Positions 8,537-16,337 of a stretch of DNA of 40,069 nt are shown piece by piece (position 1 is the stretch's first letter; every line of letters begins with the position of its first letter). A program made the position numbers and the translations under genes. Source of the stretch: Microbispora rosea (GTDB lineage Bacteria; Actinomycetota; Actinomycetes; Streptosporangiales; Streptosporangiaceae); contig NZ_FTNI01000048.1 in the NCBI RefSeq assembly GCF_900156315.1, positions 1-40,069 on the forward strand, read 5' to 3'. The notes beneath the pieces were generated by a model. The model was not told the origin of the DNA, made no database searches, and was given only the letters and a program-made list of their open reading frames with translations.

Positions 8537-9433
8537 CTACTTGGGCTGGACCCTTGTTCTGAGGTGTGCGGCGAGCGCCGCCGCGGGTTCGGAGAGCCCG
8601 GACCAGCTTTGGCCGCACAGCAGCAGGTTGCGCCTCGCCCAGGAATTGGTCAGGTCCACGACCCGCAGGTCGTAGACGCGCTGCCAACGGGCCGCCGCGA
8701 GCGCGGGAACCACGGCGATGCCGACCCCAGCCGCCACCGCACTGCAGATCGCCTCCGTGGTCGGCAGATGCGCCCGGTAGCGCGGACGGAGCCCGAGCGG
8801 CTGGGTCTGCCCGCTCAGATGCTCCTGCAACGGGTTCCCCTGCGTGAAACCGACGAACGGGTGGCCCAGACACTCGCTGAACGCGACATGAGCACGCCCG
8901 GCCAGCGTGTGGCCTGGCCGGGCGATGACGACCAGCGGGTCGGGACGCAGCACGGCGCGTTCCAGCCGGCCCGAGTCCACGGTATCGGCGATGATCCCCA
9001 GTTCGACCCGGCCGTCGGTGACGGCGGCGACGATCTCATGGCTCGGCCGCTCCGCCAACTCCAGGTCGATGTCGGGGTTGTCGGCCATGAAGTCGACCAG
9101 CACCGACGACACGAGCGTTTCGGTTGCCGAAGTGTTCGCCAGGATCACCAAAGTGGATCGCAGGCCGTCGGAATACCGGGCCAGTTCAGAACGCATCCGG
9201 GCGACCTGCCCGACGACCTCGCGTGCATGGGCCACCAACAGCCAGCCCGCCGGCGAGGGCACAACGCCACGGCGATGCCGGATCAGCAGCGGCGCCCCCA
9301 GAGCCTTCTCCATCGCTTTGATCCTTGCACTGGCCGAGGCCAGCGACAGGTGTGACCGGTCCGCTCCCTGAGTGATGCTGCCCTGGTCCACGACCTGCAG
9401 GAACAGCTGGAGATCGGTCAGGTCGTACGCCAT
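8537..9433 (-). CDS. LysR-family transcriptional regulator
   Basis: This is a 298-aa LysR protein starting at ATG 9433 (MAYDLTDLQLFLQVVDQGSI). The helix-turn-helix is residues about 5-62, including TQGADRSHLSLASASARIKA, and the effector-binding domain has the usual FTQGNPLQEHL and AVAAGVGIAVVPALAAARW segments. A TTG 33 nt upstream is possible but less likely. The gene is divergent from a small PAS-domain protein. A dyad with LysR T-N11-A spacing lies between them (9469-9491), suggesting autoregulation and control of the PAS gene. It is not closely related to the first LysR protein in this window. Confidence 0.85.
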   Translation of the reverse strand: MAYDLTDLQLFLQVVDQGSITQGADRSHLSLASASARIKAMEKALGAPLLIRHRRGVVPSPAGWLLVAHAREVVGQVARMRSELARYSDGLRSTLVILANTSATETLVSSVLVDFMADNPDIDLELAERPSHEIVAAVTDGRVELGIIADTVDSGRLERAVLRPDPLVVIARPGHTLAGRAHVAFSECLGHPFVGFTQGNPLQEHLSGQTQPLGLRPRYRAHLPTTEAICSAVAAGVGIAVVPALAAARWQRVYDLRVVDLTNSWARRNLLLCGQSWSGLSEPAAALAAHLRTRVQPK

Positions 9434-9468
9434 GGCCGAGACGCTACTCCCATCGGCCCGGTCCAAGA

Positions 9469-9491
9469 AGCCTTCAGCCCAGCCGAAGGCT
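9469..9491. promoter_or_regulatory. Putative LysR operator between lysR and PAS gene
   Basis: Perfect 7-bp inverted arms AGCCTTC (9469-9475) and GAAGGCT (9485-9491) are separated by 9 bp. T9474 and A9486 form the T-N11-A spacing typical of LysR-type binding sites. The site lies 36 bp upstream of the lysR start and 100 bp upstream of the PAS gene. Assignment to the neighbouring LysR is inference. Confidence 0.55.
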
Positions 9492-9590
9492 CATGCGCAA
9501 AAAGGCTCATTGTCAACCCCATGTCAGGCGGGCAGGCTTCAAAGCGAGACCGGACGTAGTCCGTCGAGCACGAGCACCTCGGAGGTATCG

Positions 9591-10073
9591 ATGACATCTC
9601 AGGCCGAGCCGGCCGAAGCCGCCGAGAGCCGCATCGCCACGGACTGGGGCCTGGACGAGTGGGCGGACCGGCTGATCGATCAGGCTGGAGTCGGAGTCAC
9701 CATCCTGAACCGCCACGGCACCGTGATGTATTACAACAAGTGGGCTTCGGAGCACCTCGACCGCCGACCCGAATACATCGGCAACGACGTCCGGAAACGG
9801 CATCGCCGAGCGGTGACCAATCCCCGTCTCGACGCCATGCTCAAGCTGTTCGAGGACGGCCGCGTCGAGCCGGTACGCTACGTCGCCAGACCCTATGGAA
9901 AAACCACAATCCTGGTCACGGTCTCACCGATCCGGGTCGACGGCGAGCTGGTCGGCTTCTCCCAGATCGTGCTTCTCAAGGACGAGGTCCAAGAACTCTG
10001 TGCACGATTCGACGAGTCCGGACGCGAGTCGTTCGAAAGAGAAATGCTGCCCAACGGACCACCGGCGACCTGA
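9591..10073 (+). CDS. Stand-alone PAS-domain protein
   Basis: This is a 160-aa protein starting at ATG 9591 with a strong GGAGG (9581-9585) 5 nt upstream. Residues about 20-140 form a single PAS fold: the segment RLIDQAGVGVTILNRHGTVM YYNKWASEHL is the typical PAS entry, and VRYVARPYGKTTILVTVSPI RVDGELVGFSQIVLLKD forms the closing strands. No kinase, GGDEF or DNA-binding domain follows, so it can only sense or bind a partner. It is divergent from a LysR gene with a dyad in between. A role as a small sensor protein controlled by that LysR is plausible, but the ligand and partner are unknown. Confidence 0.7.
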   Translation: MTSQAEPAEAAESRIATDWGLDEWADRLIDQAGVGVTILNRHGTVMYYNKWASEHLDRRPEYIGNDVRKRHRRAVTNPRLDAMLKLFEDGRVEPVRYVARPYGKTTILVTVSPIRVDGELVGFSQIVLLKDEVQELCARFDESGRESFEREMLPNGPPAT

Positions 10074-10214
10074 AAGCGCGAGGTTCGCCCAATGCCGCCC
10101 GCCCTTTCGGAGGCAGGCGACCCCGCGCTGACGCGAGACGAACACGATCGTCTTCCACATGTGGATGACCTCGCGATGTCCCGGTATCCACGGAATGACC
10201 TTTGGGCCGTTCGT

Positions 10215-10243
10215 GCGGCACCGTGCCGGGACGCCGGTGCCGC
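10215..10243. terminator. Hairpin between convergent PAS and mocR genes
   Basis: Perfect 8-bp arms GCGGCACC (10215-10222) and GGTGCCGC (10236-10243) enclose a 13-nt loop, 8 bp from the mocR stop. The location between converging genes suggests a terminator that may serve both directions. The rest of the 178-bp gap shows no gene. Confidence 0.5.
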
Positions 10244-10251
10244 TACGCGTC

Positions 10252-11655
10252 TTATCCCTGCCGCAGTAGGTCGCCGATGGCCGCGATCCCGCGTCTGATC
10301 GCGTCCTGGTTGACGTCTCCGAATCCGAACACGATTCCCGGCGGCCCGTCGCTGTTCGGTGATCGGTATCGATCGAGCCCTTGCAGCCCTACCGCACGCT
10401 GTGCTGCCGCGGCGACGATCTCCGCCTCGTCGGCTCCCCTGGGGAGCTGAGCGATGGCGTGGAAGCCGGCGGCGAGGCCGGTCAGCACGAGGTTGGGAGC
10501 GTGCTCGCCGATCGCCTCGACCAGTGCAATGCGCCGCGCGGCATAGACGCCGCGCATGCGGCGTAGATGGCGATCGAACCGGCCCGACTCGATCAGCCGA
10601 GCCAGGGCGAGCTGGTCGAGTATCGGCGAGCAGCGGTCGCGCCGGTGCTTCTCCTCGGCGATCCATGCACCCAGGTGCCGTGAAGCCAGCACCCACCCAA
10701 GTCTGATCGCGGGAGCGAGAGACTTGCTGACCGATCCGATGCTCACGACGCGATCCGCCGCGAGGCCCTGGAGGGATCCGACGGGTTGCTTGTCGTAGCG
10801 GAACTCCGAGTCGTAGTCGTCCTCGATCACCACCCCGTTCACCTGCTCGGCCCACTCCAGCAGTGCCAACCGCCGATCGGGGGCGAGGACCACACCGGTT
10901 GGGGTCTGGTGGGCCGGCGTGACGATGACCGCGGTCGCTTTCGTCCTGGCGAGCTCGTCAACGACCAGGCCGCGGTCGTCGACGGGGATGAAGACCGGCT
11001 TCAGGCCCGCCCGGCGGACGAGAATCGGCATGTCCAGGTGGCCCGGGTCCTCGACGGCGACGGAGGTGGCGCCCGCGGCTCGCAGTGCGGCCAGGGTGAG
11101 GGCGGCGCCTTGGGTGAACCCACTACAGATCACCACGTCGTCCGCACCTGCGAACGCTCCGCGAACCCGTTGCAGGTACGACGCGATGACCTCTCGCAGC
11201 CTGATCGAGCCCTGGGGATCGCCGTACCCCATGTCACGGGCAGAGGCCGTGCGGGTGGCCTCCCCGCATGCCCACAACCAGTCGCGTGCCGGGAAGCTGT
11301 TCAGGTCGGGGCGTCCCGGCGCGAAGTCGATCTCCATCCTGGCGGCAGGCGTGCCCTCTGGTGATGTGACGACGGTCGTCTGCGGGCTGAACGCGACCCG
11401 CGTCGCCGAGCCGCCGAAGGCACGCAGGTAACCCTCAGCCTCCAACTGCTCATAGGTCGCCTGCACCAGGCCGCGGGAGACACCAAGGTCCACCGCAAGC
11501 CTTCGCGACGACGGCAGCCGCTCACCGATCTGCAGACGCCCCTCCCGGATCGCCGTTCGCAGCGCGTTCTGCAACTGCGAACCCAGCGTCTCGGGGCTCT
11601 GGCGATCGAGCCGGATGAAGAGGTCCGGGGTCAGACCGGACCACTCAACTGCCAT
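10252..11655 (-). CDS. MocR-type GntR/aminotransferase-like transcriptional regulator
   Basis: This is a 467-aa fusion typical of the MocR/PdxR subfamily. A GntR winged helix covers residues about 14-80 (LQIGERLPSSRRLAVDLGVS), and a full-length fold-type I aminotransferase-like domain covers about 107-465. The PLP lysine is Lys 311 in SVSKSLAPAIRLGW, and the cofactor-contact segment VIEDDYDSEFRY lies at about 277-287, so PLP binding is expected. MocR proteins such as PdxR, GabR and TauR sense PLP or an amino compound and usually control a divergent gene. The divergent gene here is a truncated cysteine-dioxygenase-like cupin. The ATG at 11655 is preceded by a TAAGGT box 8 nt upstream inside a palindrome, so the message may be leaderless and self-repressed. 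Confidence 0.85.
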   Translation of the reverse strand: MAVEWSGLTPDLFIRLDRQSPETLGSQLQNALRTAIREGRLQIGERLPSSRRLAVDLGVSRGLVQATYEQLEAEGYLRAFGGSATRVAFSPQTTVVTSPEGTPAARMEIDFAPGRPDLNSFPARDWLWACGEATRTASARDMGYGDPQGSIRLREVIASYLQRVRGAFAGADDVVICSGFTQGAALTLAALRAAGATSVAVEDPGHLDMPILVRRAGLKPVFIPVDDRGLVVDELARTKATAVIVTPAHQTPTGVVLAPDRRLALLEWAEQVNGVVIEDDYDSEFRYDKQPVGSLQGLAADRVVSIGSVSKSLAPAIRLGWVLASRHLGAWIAEEKHRRDRCSPILDQLALARLIESGRFDRHLRRMRGVYAARRIALVEAIGEHAPNLVLTGLAAGFHAIAQLPRGADEAEIVAAAAQRAVGLQGLDRYRSPNSDGPPGIVFGFGDVNQDAIRRGIAAIGDLLRQG

Positions 11656-11660
11656 GGAAC

Positions 11661-11679
11661 TGGACCTTACCCAGGTCCA
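11661..11679. promoter_or_regulatory. Palindromic operator overlapping the mocR promoter
   Basis: Perfect 7-bp arms TGGACCT (11661-11667) and AGGTCCA (11673-11679) flank TACCC. On the minus strand the palindrome contains TAAGGT (11672-11667), a TANNNT -10 box lying 8 nt before the mocR ATG. A repressor bound here would block mocR and could also act on the divergent gene at 11724. MocR binding is inferred from position. Confidence 0.6.
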
Positions 11680-11723
11680 CCTGCCTGGCCTAGCGTCGCA
11701 TCAACCAACCACGAGGACGCCTG

Positions 11724-12104
11724 ATGCACGCCATGCGGTCCACTTCTCCTGCTACCGCGACCGGTCCGGAAAGTCCTTCCTCCCTGGAACGCATGTATGC
11801 CGCGATCCGGGCCGCAACCCGAGTCCCGGCAGACTGGCAGACCGTGGTCGACGCCGTAGTCGCCGGCCTGAGGGGGAAGCTCCCCCCAGCCGACGACGTC
11901 CTGCGGCAGGTCCCGGCCCGGGCACGCCGAGGGAGTGACCGAAGCCAGGTACTTCACGTCGAGCCCGACGGCAGCTTCTCCGTCGTCGCGCTCATCTCCC
12001 GGCCCGGGCAGGCGACCAGCGTGCACGACCACACGACGTGGTGCGCCGTACCTACGACCTGCCCATCGTCGAACCGAACGAAGTCGGCTGACGGGGCCAC
12101 CTGA
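11724..12104 (+). pseudogene. Truncated cysteine-dioxygenase-like cupin
   Basis: The ATG at 11724 has a GAGG 7 nt upstream. The first about 105 residues look like the start of a cysteine dioxygenase-type / double-stranded beta-helix metalloenzyme: a helical N-terminal part (LERMYAAIRAATRVPADWQT), then GSFSVVALISRPGQATSVHD HTTWCA, where His-Asp-His-Thr-Thr-Trp-Cys is the metal-binding beginning of the cupin core. Directly after this motif the similarity ends, and the frame runs for about 20 unrelated residues to a stop. The rest of the barrel, with the third metal ligand, is missing. The gene cannot encode a working dioxygenase in this state. It is divergent from the MocR gene and was probably its target. 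Confidence 0.6.
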
Positions 12105-12178
12105 TCATGTGCACCGCGGAGACCCCGCAGAGCATCGACACCTCGTTCACCGCGCCGATCAACAAGCTCAAGGAGTGA
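12038..12178 (+). pseudogene. Unrecognised 3' coding remnant with internal stop
   Basis: A different frame from the truncated cupin reads VVRRTYDLPIVEPNEVG, a TGA at 12089-12091, then in the same frame GHLIMCTAETPQSIDTSFTA PINKLKE to a TGA at 12178. Composition and ending look like the C-terminus of a real protein, but I do not recognise the family. It overlaps the end of the cupin fragment in another frame. A deletion has probably joined the start of one gene to the tail of another. Confidence 0.35.
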
Positions 12179-12181
12179 CAG

Positions 12182-12745
12182 ATGGCAGACACGGAACGGC
12201 GGACCGCCGAAGGCAAGGTGCTCTGGCATTTCACGATGTCCCTGGACGGGTTCGTGGCGGGGCCGAACCACGCGATGGACTGGATGACCGGGATCTCGTT
12301 CCGCCCCGGCCTCATCGAGGAGTACGCCCGAACGACCGGCGCCGTGCTGGGAGGCCGAGATGGCTTTGACGCCTACCCCGACGTCAGCGGGATCTACGGC
12401 GGCGCGTGGCGGGGGCCGGTGTTCGTCCTCACGCACCATCCCGAAGACGCGCAGCCTTCCAAGGGCGTGACTTTCCTGAGCTGCGATGTGGCCGAGGCGG
12501 TTCGGATCGGGCTGGAGGCCGCCGGGGGCAAGAACCTCGAGGTCTTCTCGGCCACGCTCGGCCGACAGCTTCTCGAACGCGGACTGATCGACGAGGTCGA
12601 CCTGCACATTGCGCCGGTGCTGCTCGGCGACGGGATCCGGCTGTTCGACAACCCCGGGAGCGCCCCCGTCCGACTCGAGCTGCTCAACGGCGATGACCAT
12701 TCGGCCGCGGTGAACGTGCGGTACCGCCCGATCGCGACCAGGTAG
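12182..12745 (+). CDS. Dihydrofolate reductase-like (RibD C-terminal domain) protein
   Basis: This is a 187-aa protein starting at ATG 12182 with AGGAG about 7 nt upstream. The sequence VLWHFTMSLDGFVAGPNHAM DWM and the later LEVFSATLGRQLLERGLIDE VDLHIAPVLLGDGIRLFD are the standard beginning and end of the RibD C-terminal/DHFR-like reductase family, small NADPH-binding proteins common in actinobacteria. Most members have no known substrate and should not be taken as true folate enzymes. It immediately follows the decayed region and ends 14 bp before the converging IclR gene. Confidence 0.8.
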   Translation: MADTERRTAEGKVLWHFTMSLDGFVAGPNHAMDWMTGISFRPGLIEEYARTTGAVLGGRDGFDAYPDVSGIYGGAWRGPVFVLTHHPEDAQPSKGVTFLSCDVAEAVRIGLEAAGGKNLEVFSATLGRQLLERGLIDEVDLHIAPVLLGDGIRLFDNPGSAPVRLELLNGDDHSAAVNVRYRPIATR

Positions 12746-12759
12746 GCCAGAAGGACATG

Positions 12760-13533
12760 TCAATGCGACGGAGCCAGACCTCCTGCCTCGATGGCGCCGG
12801 CCGCACGGTGCAGGGTGGCGACCAGGCCGGGCAACTGGTGCCGGTCGTAGCGCACCGACGGCATGGAGACGGAGAGCCCCGCAACCGCCTGACCCTCCGC
12901 ATCGCGGACCGGGACACCGACCGCGACGACCCCGCGCTCCGAGAGCTGGTCGTTGACCGCGAAACCGGACCGGCGGATCCGGGCCAGCTGCGTCCGTAGG
13001 CTCGCCAAGTCGGGCCGCTCCTCCGGGCGCTCCACGTAGCGCTCTGGAGCGTAGAGGCCGTCAACCTCCGACGGCGAGAGCTCGGCAAGCAGCACGAGTC
13101 CACCTGTGGTGCGGTACGCGGGGAACACCATCCCCTCACGAGAGCCCACCCTCAGCGCGTGCTGGCACTCGATGCTGGCGATGAACCGGGTTCGGTCCCC
13201 CGTCCGGATCGCCAGGTTCGCCGACTCCCCCACAACGTCGACGAGGCGTTGCAGGTGTCCCAGCGCCCGGCTGCGCAGGCGCGACACGCTCGACTGCGAG
13301 TACGTCGCCAACTCCAGCACCGGGCCGGGGTGGTACGTGCGGCGGTCGTCCTGGACGGCGAAGTCGCGATAGACGAGCGTCTGCAGGAGCCGGTGGGCGG
13401 TCGATCGGGCGACACCGAGCCGCTCGGCGATCTGGCTCACCGTGAGGCCGCCCTCCAGCTGCAGCATGACCGCGGCACGCAGCGCGTGGTCGGCACTGGT
13501 CACTATGTAGGCCGGTGGGGTCTTCGGGTCCAC
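12760..13533 (-). CDS. IclR-family transcriptional regulator
   Basis: This is a 257-aa protein with an N-terminal winged helix (residues about 9-70, with LTVSQIAERLGVARSTAHRL LQTLV) and a C-terminal effector-binding GAF-like domain (VGSREGMVFPAYRTTGGLVL LAEL; RRSGFAVNDQLSERGVVAVG VPV). The GTG at 13533 is chosen because GGAG lies about 8 nt upstream; a GTG at 13596 is also in frame but adds residues unlike the family. It is divergent from an aromatic FAD hydroxylase gene, a common arrangement for IclR regulators of aromatic catabolism, and a dyad overlaps its likely -10 box. Confidence 0.85.
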   Translation of the reverse strand: MDPKTPPAYIVTSADHALRAAVMLQLEGGLTVSQIAERLGVARSTAHRLLQTLVYRDFAVQDDRRTYHPGPVLELATYSQSSVSRLRSRALGHLQRLVDVVGESANLAIRTGDRTRFIASIECQHALRVGSREGMVFPAYRTTGGLVLLAELSPSEVDGLYAPERYVERPEERPDLASLRTQLARIRRSGFAVNDQLSERGVVAVGVPVRDAEGQAVAGLSVSMPSVRYDRHQLPGLVATLHRAAGAIEAGGLAPSH

Positions 13534-13559
13534 GCTGTTTCTCCGATCGGTTCCGCAAA

Positions 13560-13578
13560 GCAGAATCTTAGGTTCTGC
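13560..13578. promoter_or_regulatory. Putative IclR operator overlapping a -10 box
   Basis: Perfect 6-bp arms GCAGAA (13560-13565) and TTCTGC (13573-13578) are 7 bp apart. On the minus strand the centre holds TAAGAT (13570-13565), a good -10 element for the IclR gene, 27 bp upstream of its start. Binding by the adjacent IclR is inference. Confidence 0.5.
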
Positions 13579-13610
13579 ACCGGCGACGCCTGCCACCGTA
13601 GAACACGTGA

Positions 13611-13709
13611 CGACGACAGACCGGTCCGGCCTTCGCCGATCTCCCCGAGGACTTCCTGACCCCGCTGGTCGCCGATGTCGAGGCCGAGCGCGTCAGCCCC
13701 TGGCTCTGA
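13611..13709 (+). pseudogene. Short C-terminal coding remnant, unrecognised
   Basis: A 32-codon open stretch after a stop reads AFADLPEDFLTPLVADVEAE RVSPWL and ends with TGA at 13707-13709, 13 bp before the hydroxylase start. Codon use and ending look like the tail of a real gene whose front has been deleted, but no start precedes it. The family is not recognised. It may have been the first gene of the hydroxylase operon. Confidence 0.3.
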
Positions 13710-13722
13710 GGAGGCACGCACT

Positions 13723-14973
13723 ATGAGCAACGTGGACGTGATCATCGTCGGCGGCGGCATCGGTGGACTGAGCACCGCCTTCGCCCTGGCCCGGCTCGGC
13801 CTGAAGGTCCAGGTCCTGGAGCAGGCACCCGAGTTCGGGGAGGTCGGAGCCGGCCTGCAGCTCGCGCCGAACTGCACCCGGATCCTCGACGACTACGGCC
13901 TGCTCGACAAGGCCAAGTCTCTCGGCGTCGTCCCCGAGCGGATGGTGATGCGTGACGCGATCGACGGCAGCGAGCTGACCTCGCTCGACCTGCGCGACCT
14001 TGAGCGGACCTACGGCTATCCCTACATGGTCATCCACCGCAGCGACCTCCACGGTCTGTTCCTCGAAGCCTGCCGTACCGCCGGCGTCGAGCTGCTCACC
14101 CATCAGCGGGTCACGGCGTACGCCCACGCCGAGGGCAACGCCACCGTCGTCACGGAGGACGGCACCACTTGGGTCGCCCCGCTCGTGATCGCCGCCGACG
14201 GCCTGCACTCGGTTGCGCGCAAGCTGCTCGTCGACGACGAGCCCGTCTCCTCCTCCTACGTCGCCTACCGCGGCACGGTCCCCATCCCCGAGCTCACCCG
14301 CCCAGTGGACCTCTCCGAGGTCGTCGTGTACGTCGGCCCGCGCTGCCATTTCGTGCACTACGGGCTGCGCGGCGGAGACCTCCTCAACCAGGTCGCCGTG
14401 TTCGAGTCGCCGAAGGCACTGGCCGGGCTCGAGGACTGGGGCACGCCGGACGAGCTCGACACCGCGTTCGCGGCCACGTGCGACGACGTTCGCGCCGGAA
14501 TGCCGCACATGTGGCGCGACAAGTGGTGGCGGATGTTCGACCGCGACCCGATCAGCACCTGGGTCCAGGGCCGGATCGCGTTGCTCGGCGATGCCGCCCA
14601 CCCACCGCTGCAGTACATGGCGCAGGGCGCGATCATGGCGATTGAGGACGGTTGGGTGCTGGCCGAGCACCTCAAGCGGCTGCGTGCGGGTGACGGCGCG
14701 CCGGACTGGGACGGCGCCCTCGCGGCGTACGAGGCCGTGCGCCCCGAGCACTGCCGCCGCGTGGTGTTGACAGCCCGCGCCTGGGGCGAGCTGTGGCACC
14801 TCGGCGGGCGTGCCCGCGAGCAGCGCAACCTTCTCCTCCGCCACCGGGCGATCGACGACTACTCGTTCACCGACTGGGTCTACGGGCCCACGGCCCTGTT
14901 CCCTGAGGACGAGCCGCCCATGTTCGAGCCGATCCCACTGGCCACGGCCGACCTGATCGTCAGCAACTCCTAG
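13723..14973 (+). CDS. FAD-dependent aromatic hydroxylase (3-hydroxybenzoate 6-hydroxylase / salicylate hydroxylase type)
   Basis: This is a 416-aa group A flavoprotein monooxygenase. The ADP-binding motif GGGIGGLSTAFALARLG starts near residue 9, the NAD(P)H/FAD DG motif is VIAADGLHSVARKLL, and the second FAD motif is GDAAHPPLQYMAQGAIMAIE at about residue 289. The last sequence is close to that of 3-hydroxybenzoate 6-hydroxylases, which make gentisate using NADH and O2; salicylate 1-hydroxylase is the main alternative. It starts at ATG 13723 with TGAGGAGG 8 nt upstream. It is divergent from an IclR gene. No gentisate dioxygenase or fumarylacetoacetate-type hydrolase follows; a decayed stretch does. 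The pathway must therefore be completed elsewhere or is broken. Confidence 0.8.
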   Translation: MSNVDVIIVGGGIGGLSTAFALARLGLKVQVLEQAPEFGEVGAGLQLAPNCTRILDDYGLLDKAKSLGVVPERMVMRDAIDGSELTSLDLRDLERTYGYPYMVIHRSDLHGLFLEACRTAGVELLTHQRVTAYAHAEGNATVVTEDGTTWVAPLVIAADGLHSVARKLLVDDEPVSSSYVAYRGTVPIPELTRPVDLSEVVVYVGPRCHFVHYGLRGGDLLNQVAVFESPKALAGLEDWGTPDELDTAFAATCDDVRAGMPHMWRDKWWRMFDRDPISTWVQGRIALLGDAAHPPLQYMAQGAIMAIEDGWVLAEHLKRLRAGDGAPDWDGALAAYEAVRPEHCRRVVLTARAWGELWHLGGRAREQRNLLLRHRAIDDYSFTDWVYGPTALFPEDEPPMFEPIPLATADLIVSNS

Positions 14974-15035
14974 CCCGGCCGCGTCGGGCCGCGTGACAAC
15001 CGTGCATCATCGGAGGCCGCCCGAGTCCTGCCCGG

Positions 15036-15350
15036 GTGCCGACCCGCTGTGCCGTGCCCCTGACGGCCGATCACGAGCCGGTCCTTGCCCGAACCTGGCG
15101 CGAGGAGCGCAGGGTGCGGCTGATGGCCCGGCCGACCAAGACGGTGCCGGTCCTCGGCGTACCCGCCGGCCTGCGGGTCGCCTACGGTCACGGCAGCGAC
15201 GCGATCCACGCACGAAGACCTACCTCAACGCGCTTGACGCCTACCGCTTCACGCTGGTGGCGAGCTCGGCCAAGGGGCCCTGCTCACCGTGCGACGCGTG
15301 TGGATCAGCGGCGCGAAGCGGTGGAGGGGGGAACGCTCGGCTCAGCAGGA
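15036..15350 (+). pseudogene. Decayed gene after the hydroxylase, unrecognised, with two frameshifts
   Basis: Three successive frames give a continuous coding-like protein: TRCAVPLTADHEPVLARTWR and RPTKTVPVLGVPAGLRVAYG HGSDAIH, then after a shift near 15210 TKTYLNALDAYRFTLVASSA KG, then after another near 15277 ALLTVRRVWISGAKR. I do not know the family. The frame changes suggest a pseudogene derived from the same operon as the hydroxylase. The stretch 15350-15478 contains nothing I can support. Confidence 0.35.
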
Positions 15351-15478
15351 TGCGCCCATCGCGGCCGGCCCGCATCGGCCGCGCGGCTCCGGCGCTGGCG
15401 AGCAGAGTCGCCACAGCCCTGCCGATACCGCGCCGCGCCGACGACGACCGCCCGCCTGCCGGGAATCTTTCGTCGTGC

Positions 15479-16234
15479 TCAGGAGAGGTGGAGGGGGTAG
15501 CCGCCGGAGACCGACAGGGTCTGCCCGGTGACCATGCCGGCGGCGTCGGTGCACAGGTAGTTCATCGCGTTGACGATGTCGGCCATCGTTCCCATGCGGT
15601 GGATCAGCTGCATGTCGTCGATCAGCACCCGCAACTGGCCGGACAGCTCGCCGATCGCGTTGTCCGAGCCGATCGCGCCCGGCGCGACGGCGTTGACGCG
15701 GATGCCGTCGGGCGCGAACTCCTCGGCGAGCGCGACGGTCAGGCCCCGGACGCCGAGCTTGGTGATCCCGTACACGGTGTTCGACAGATAGCCGGCGATC
15801 GACGAGAGGTTGAGGATCGCCGGGCTCTTCCCCCGGGCGAGGTACGGCCGAGCAGACCTCGCGCAGTTGACGACGCCCACCACGTTGACGCCGAGGATCT
15901 GGTGCCACTGCTCGGCCGTGACCGAGGTGACCGGGACGTTCCACTTCATCAGGTGCAGGCCGGCATTGTTGACCAGGACGTCGATGCCGCCGAGCTCCTC
16001 GGCCGCGGTGTCGACCGCGGTCTGGACGGACCGCTCGTCGGCGACGTCGCAGAGCACCGCCATCGCGGCGTCGCCGAGCTCGGCGGCGGCGGCCTCGGCC
16101 GCAGCCAGGTCGATGTCGGCGATGGCCACCTTGCCGCCCTGCCGTACGACGTCGCGCGCCATCTCCCGGCCGATGCCGTTGCCGGCGCCGGTCACGAACG
16201 CCACCCGGTTCTCGAATCCTCGTGAGTCAGTCAT
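15479..16234 (-). CDS. Short-chain dehydrogenase/reductase (SDR)
   Basis: This is a 251-aa classical SDR: NAD(P)-binding TGAGNGIG (residues 15-22), the NNAG motif at 89-92, catalytic Ser 144/145, Tyr 155 and Lys 159 (LNLSSIAGYLSNTVYGITK), and the family ending GQTLSVSGGYPLHLS. Asp 40 and Asp 42 after the second strand (AIADID) favour NAD. The ATG at 16234 has AAGGAG about 9 nt upstream. The gene lies 103 bp downstream of the CrtI-like oxidoreductase on the same strand and is probably cotranscribed, with a hairpin in the gap. It should interconvert an alcohol and a ketone in the pathway; the substrate is unknown. Confidence 0.85.
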   Translation of the reverse strand: MTDSRGFENRVAFVTGAGNGIGREMARDVVRQGGKVAIADIDLAAAEAAAAELGDAAMAVLCDVADERSVQTAVDTAAEELGGIDVLVNNAGLHLMKWNVPVTSVTAEQWHQILGVNVVGVVNCARSARPYLARGKSPAILNLSSIAGYLSNTVYGITKLGVRGLTVALAEEFAPDGIRVNAVAPGAIGSDNAIGELSGQLRVLIDDMQLIHRMGTMADIVNAMNYLCTDAAGMVTGQTLSVSGGYPLHLS

Positions 16235-16274
16235 CTTCTCGGTCTCCTTCTCGGGTGGGTCGGTCGCCGCCCGG

Positions 16275-16298
16275 CGAGTCGCGGCGAGCGGCGACTCG
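16275..16298. terminator. Hairpin between the CrtI-like gene and the SDR gene
   Basis: Perfect 8-bp arms CGAGTCGC (16275-16282) and GCGACTCG (16291-16298) flank an 8-nt loop in the 103-bp gap between two same-strand genes. It could attenuate transcription or protect the upstream message; a simple terminator is less likely given the shared direction. Confidence 0.35.
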
Positions 16299-16337
16299 GC
16301 CACGGTCTGCGGCGGGGAGTGGCGCATCAGGCAGCCG

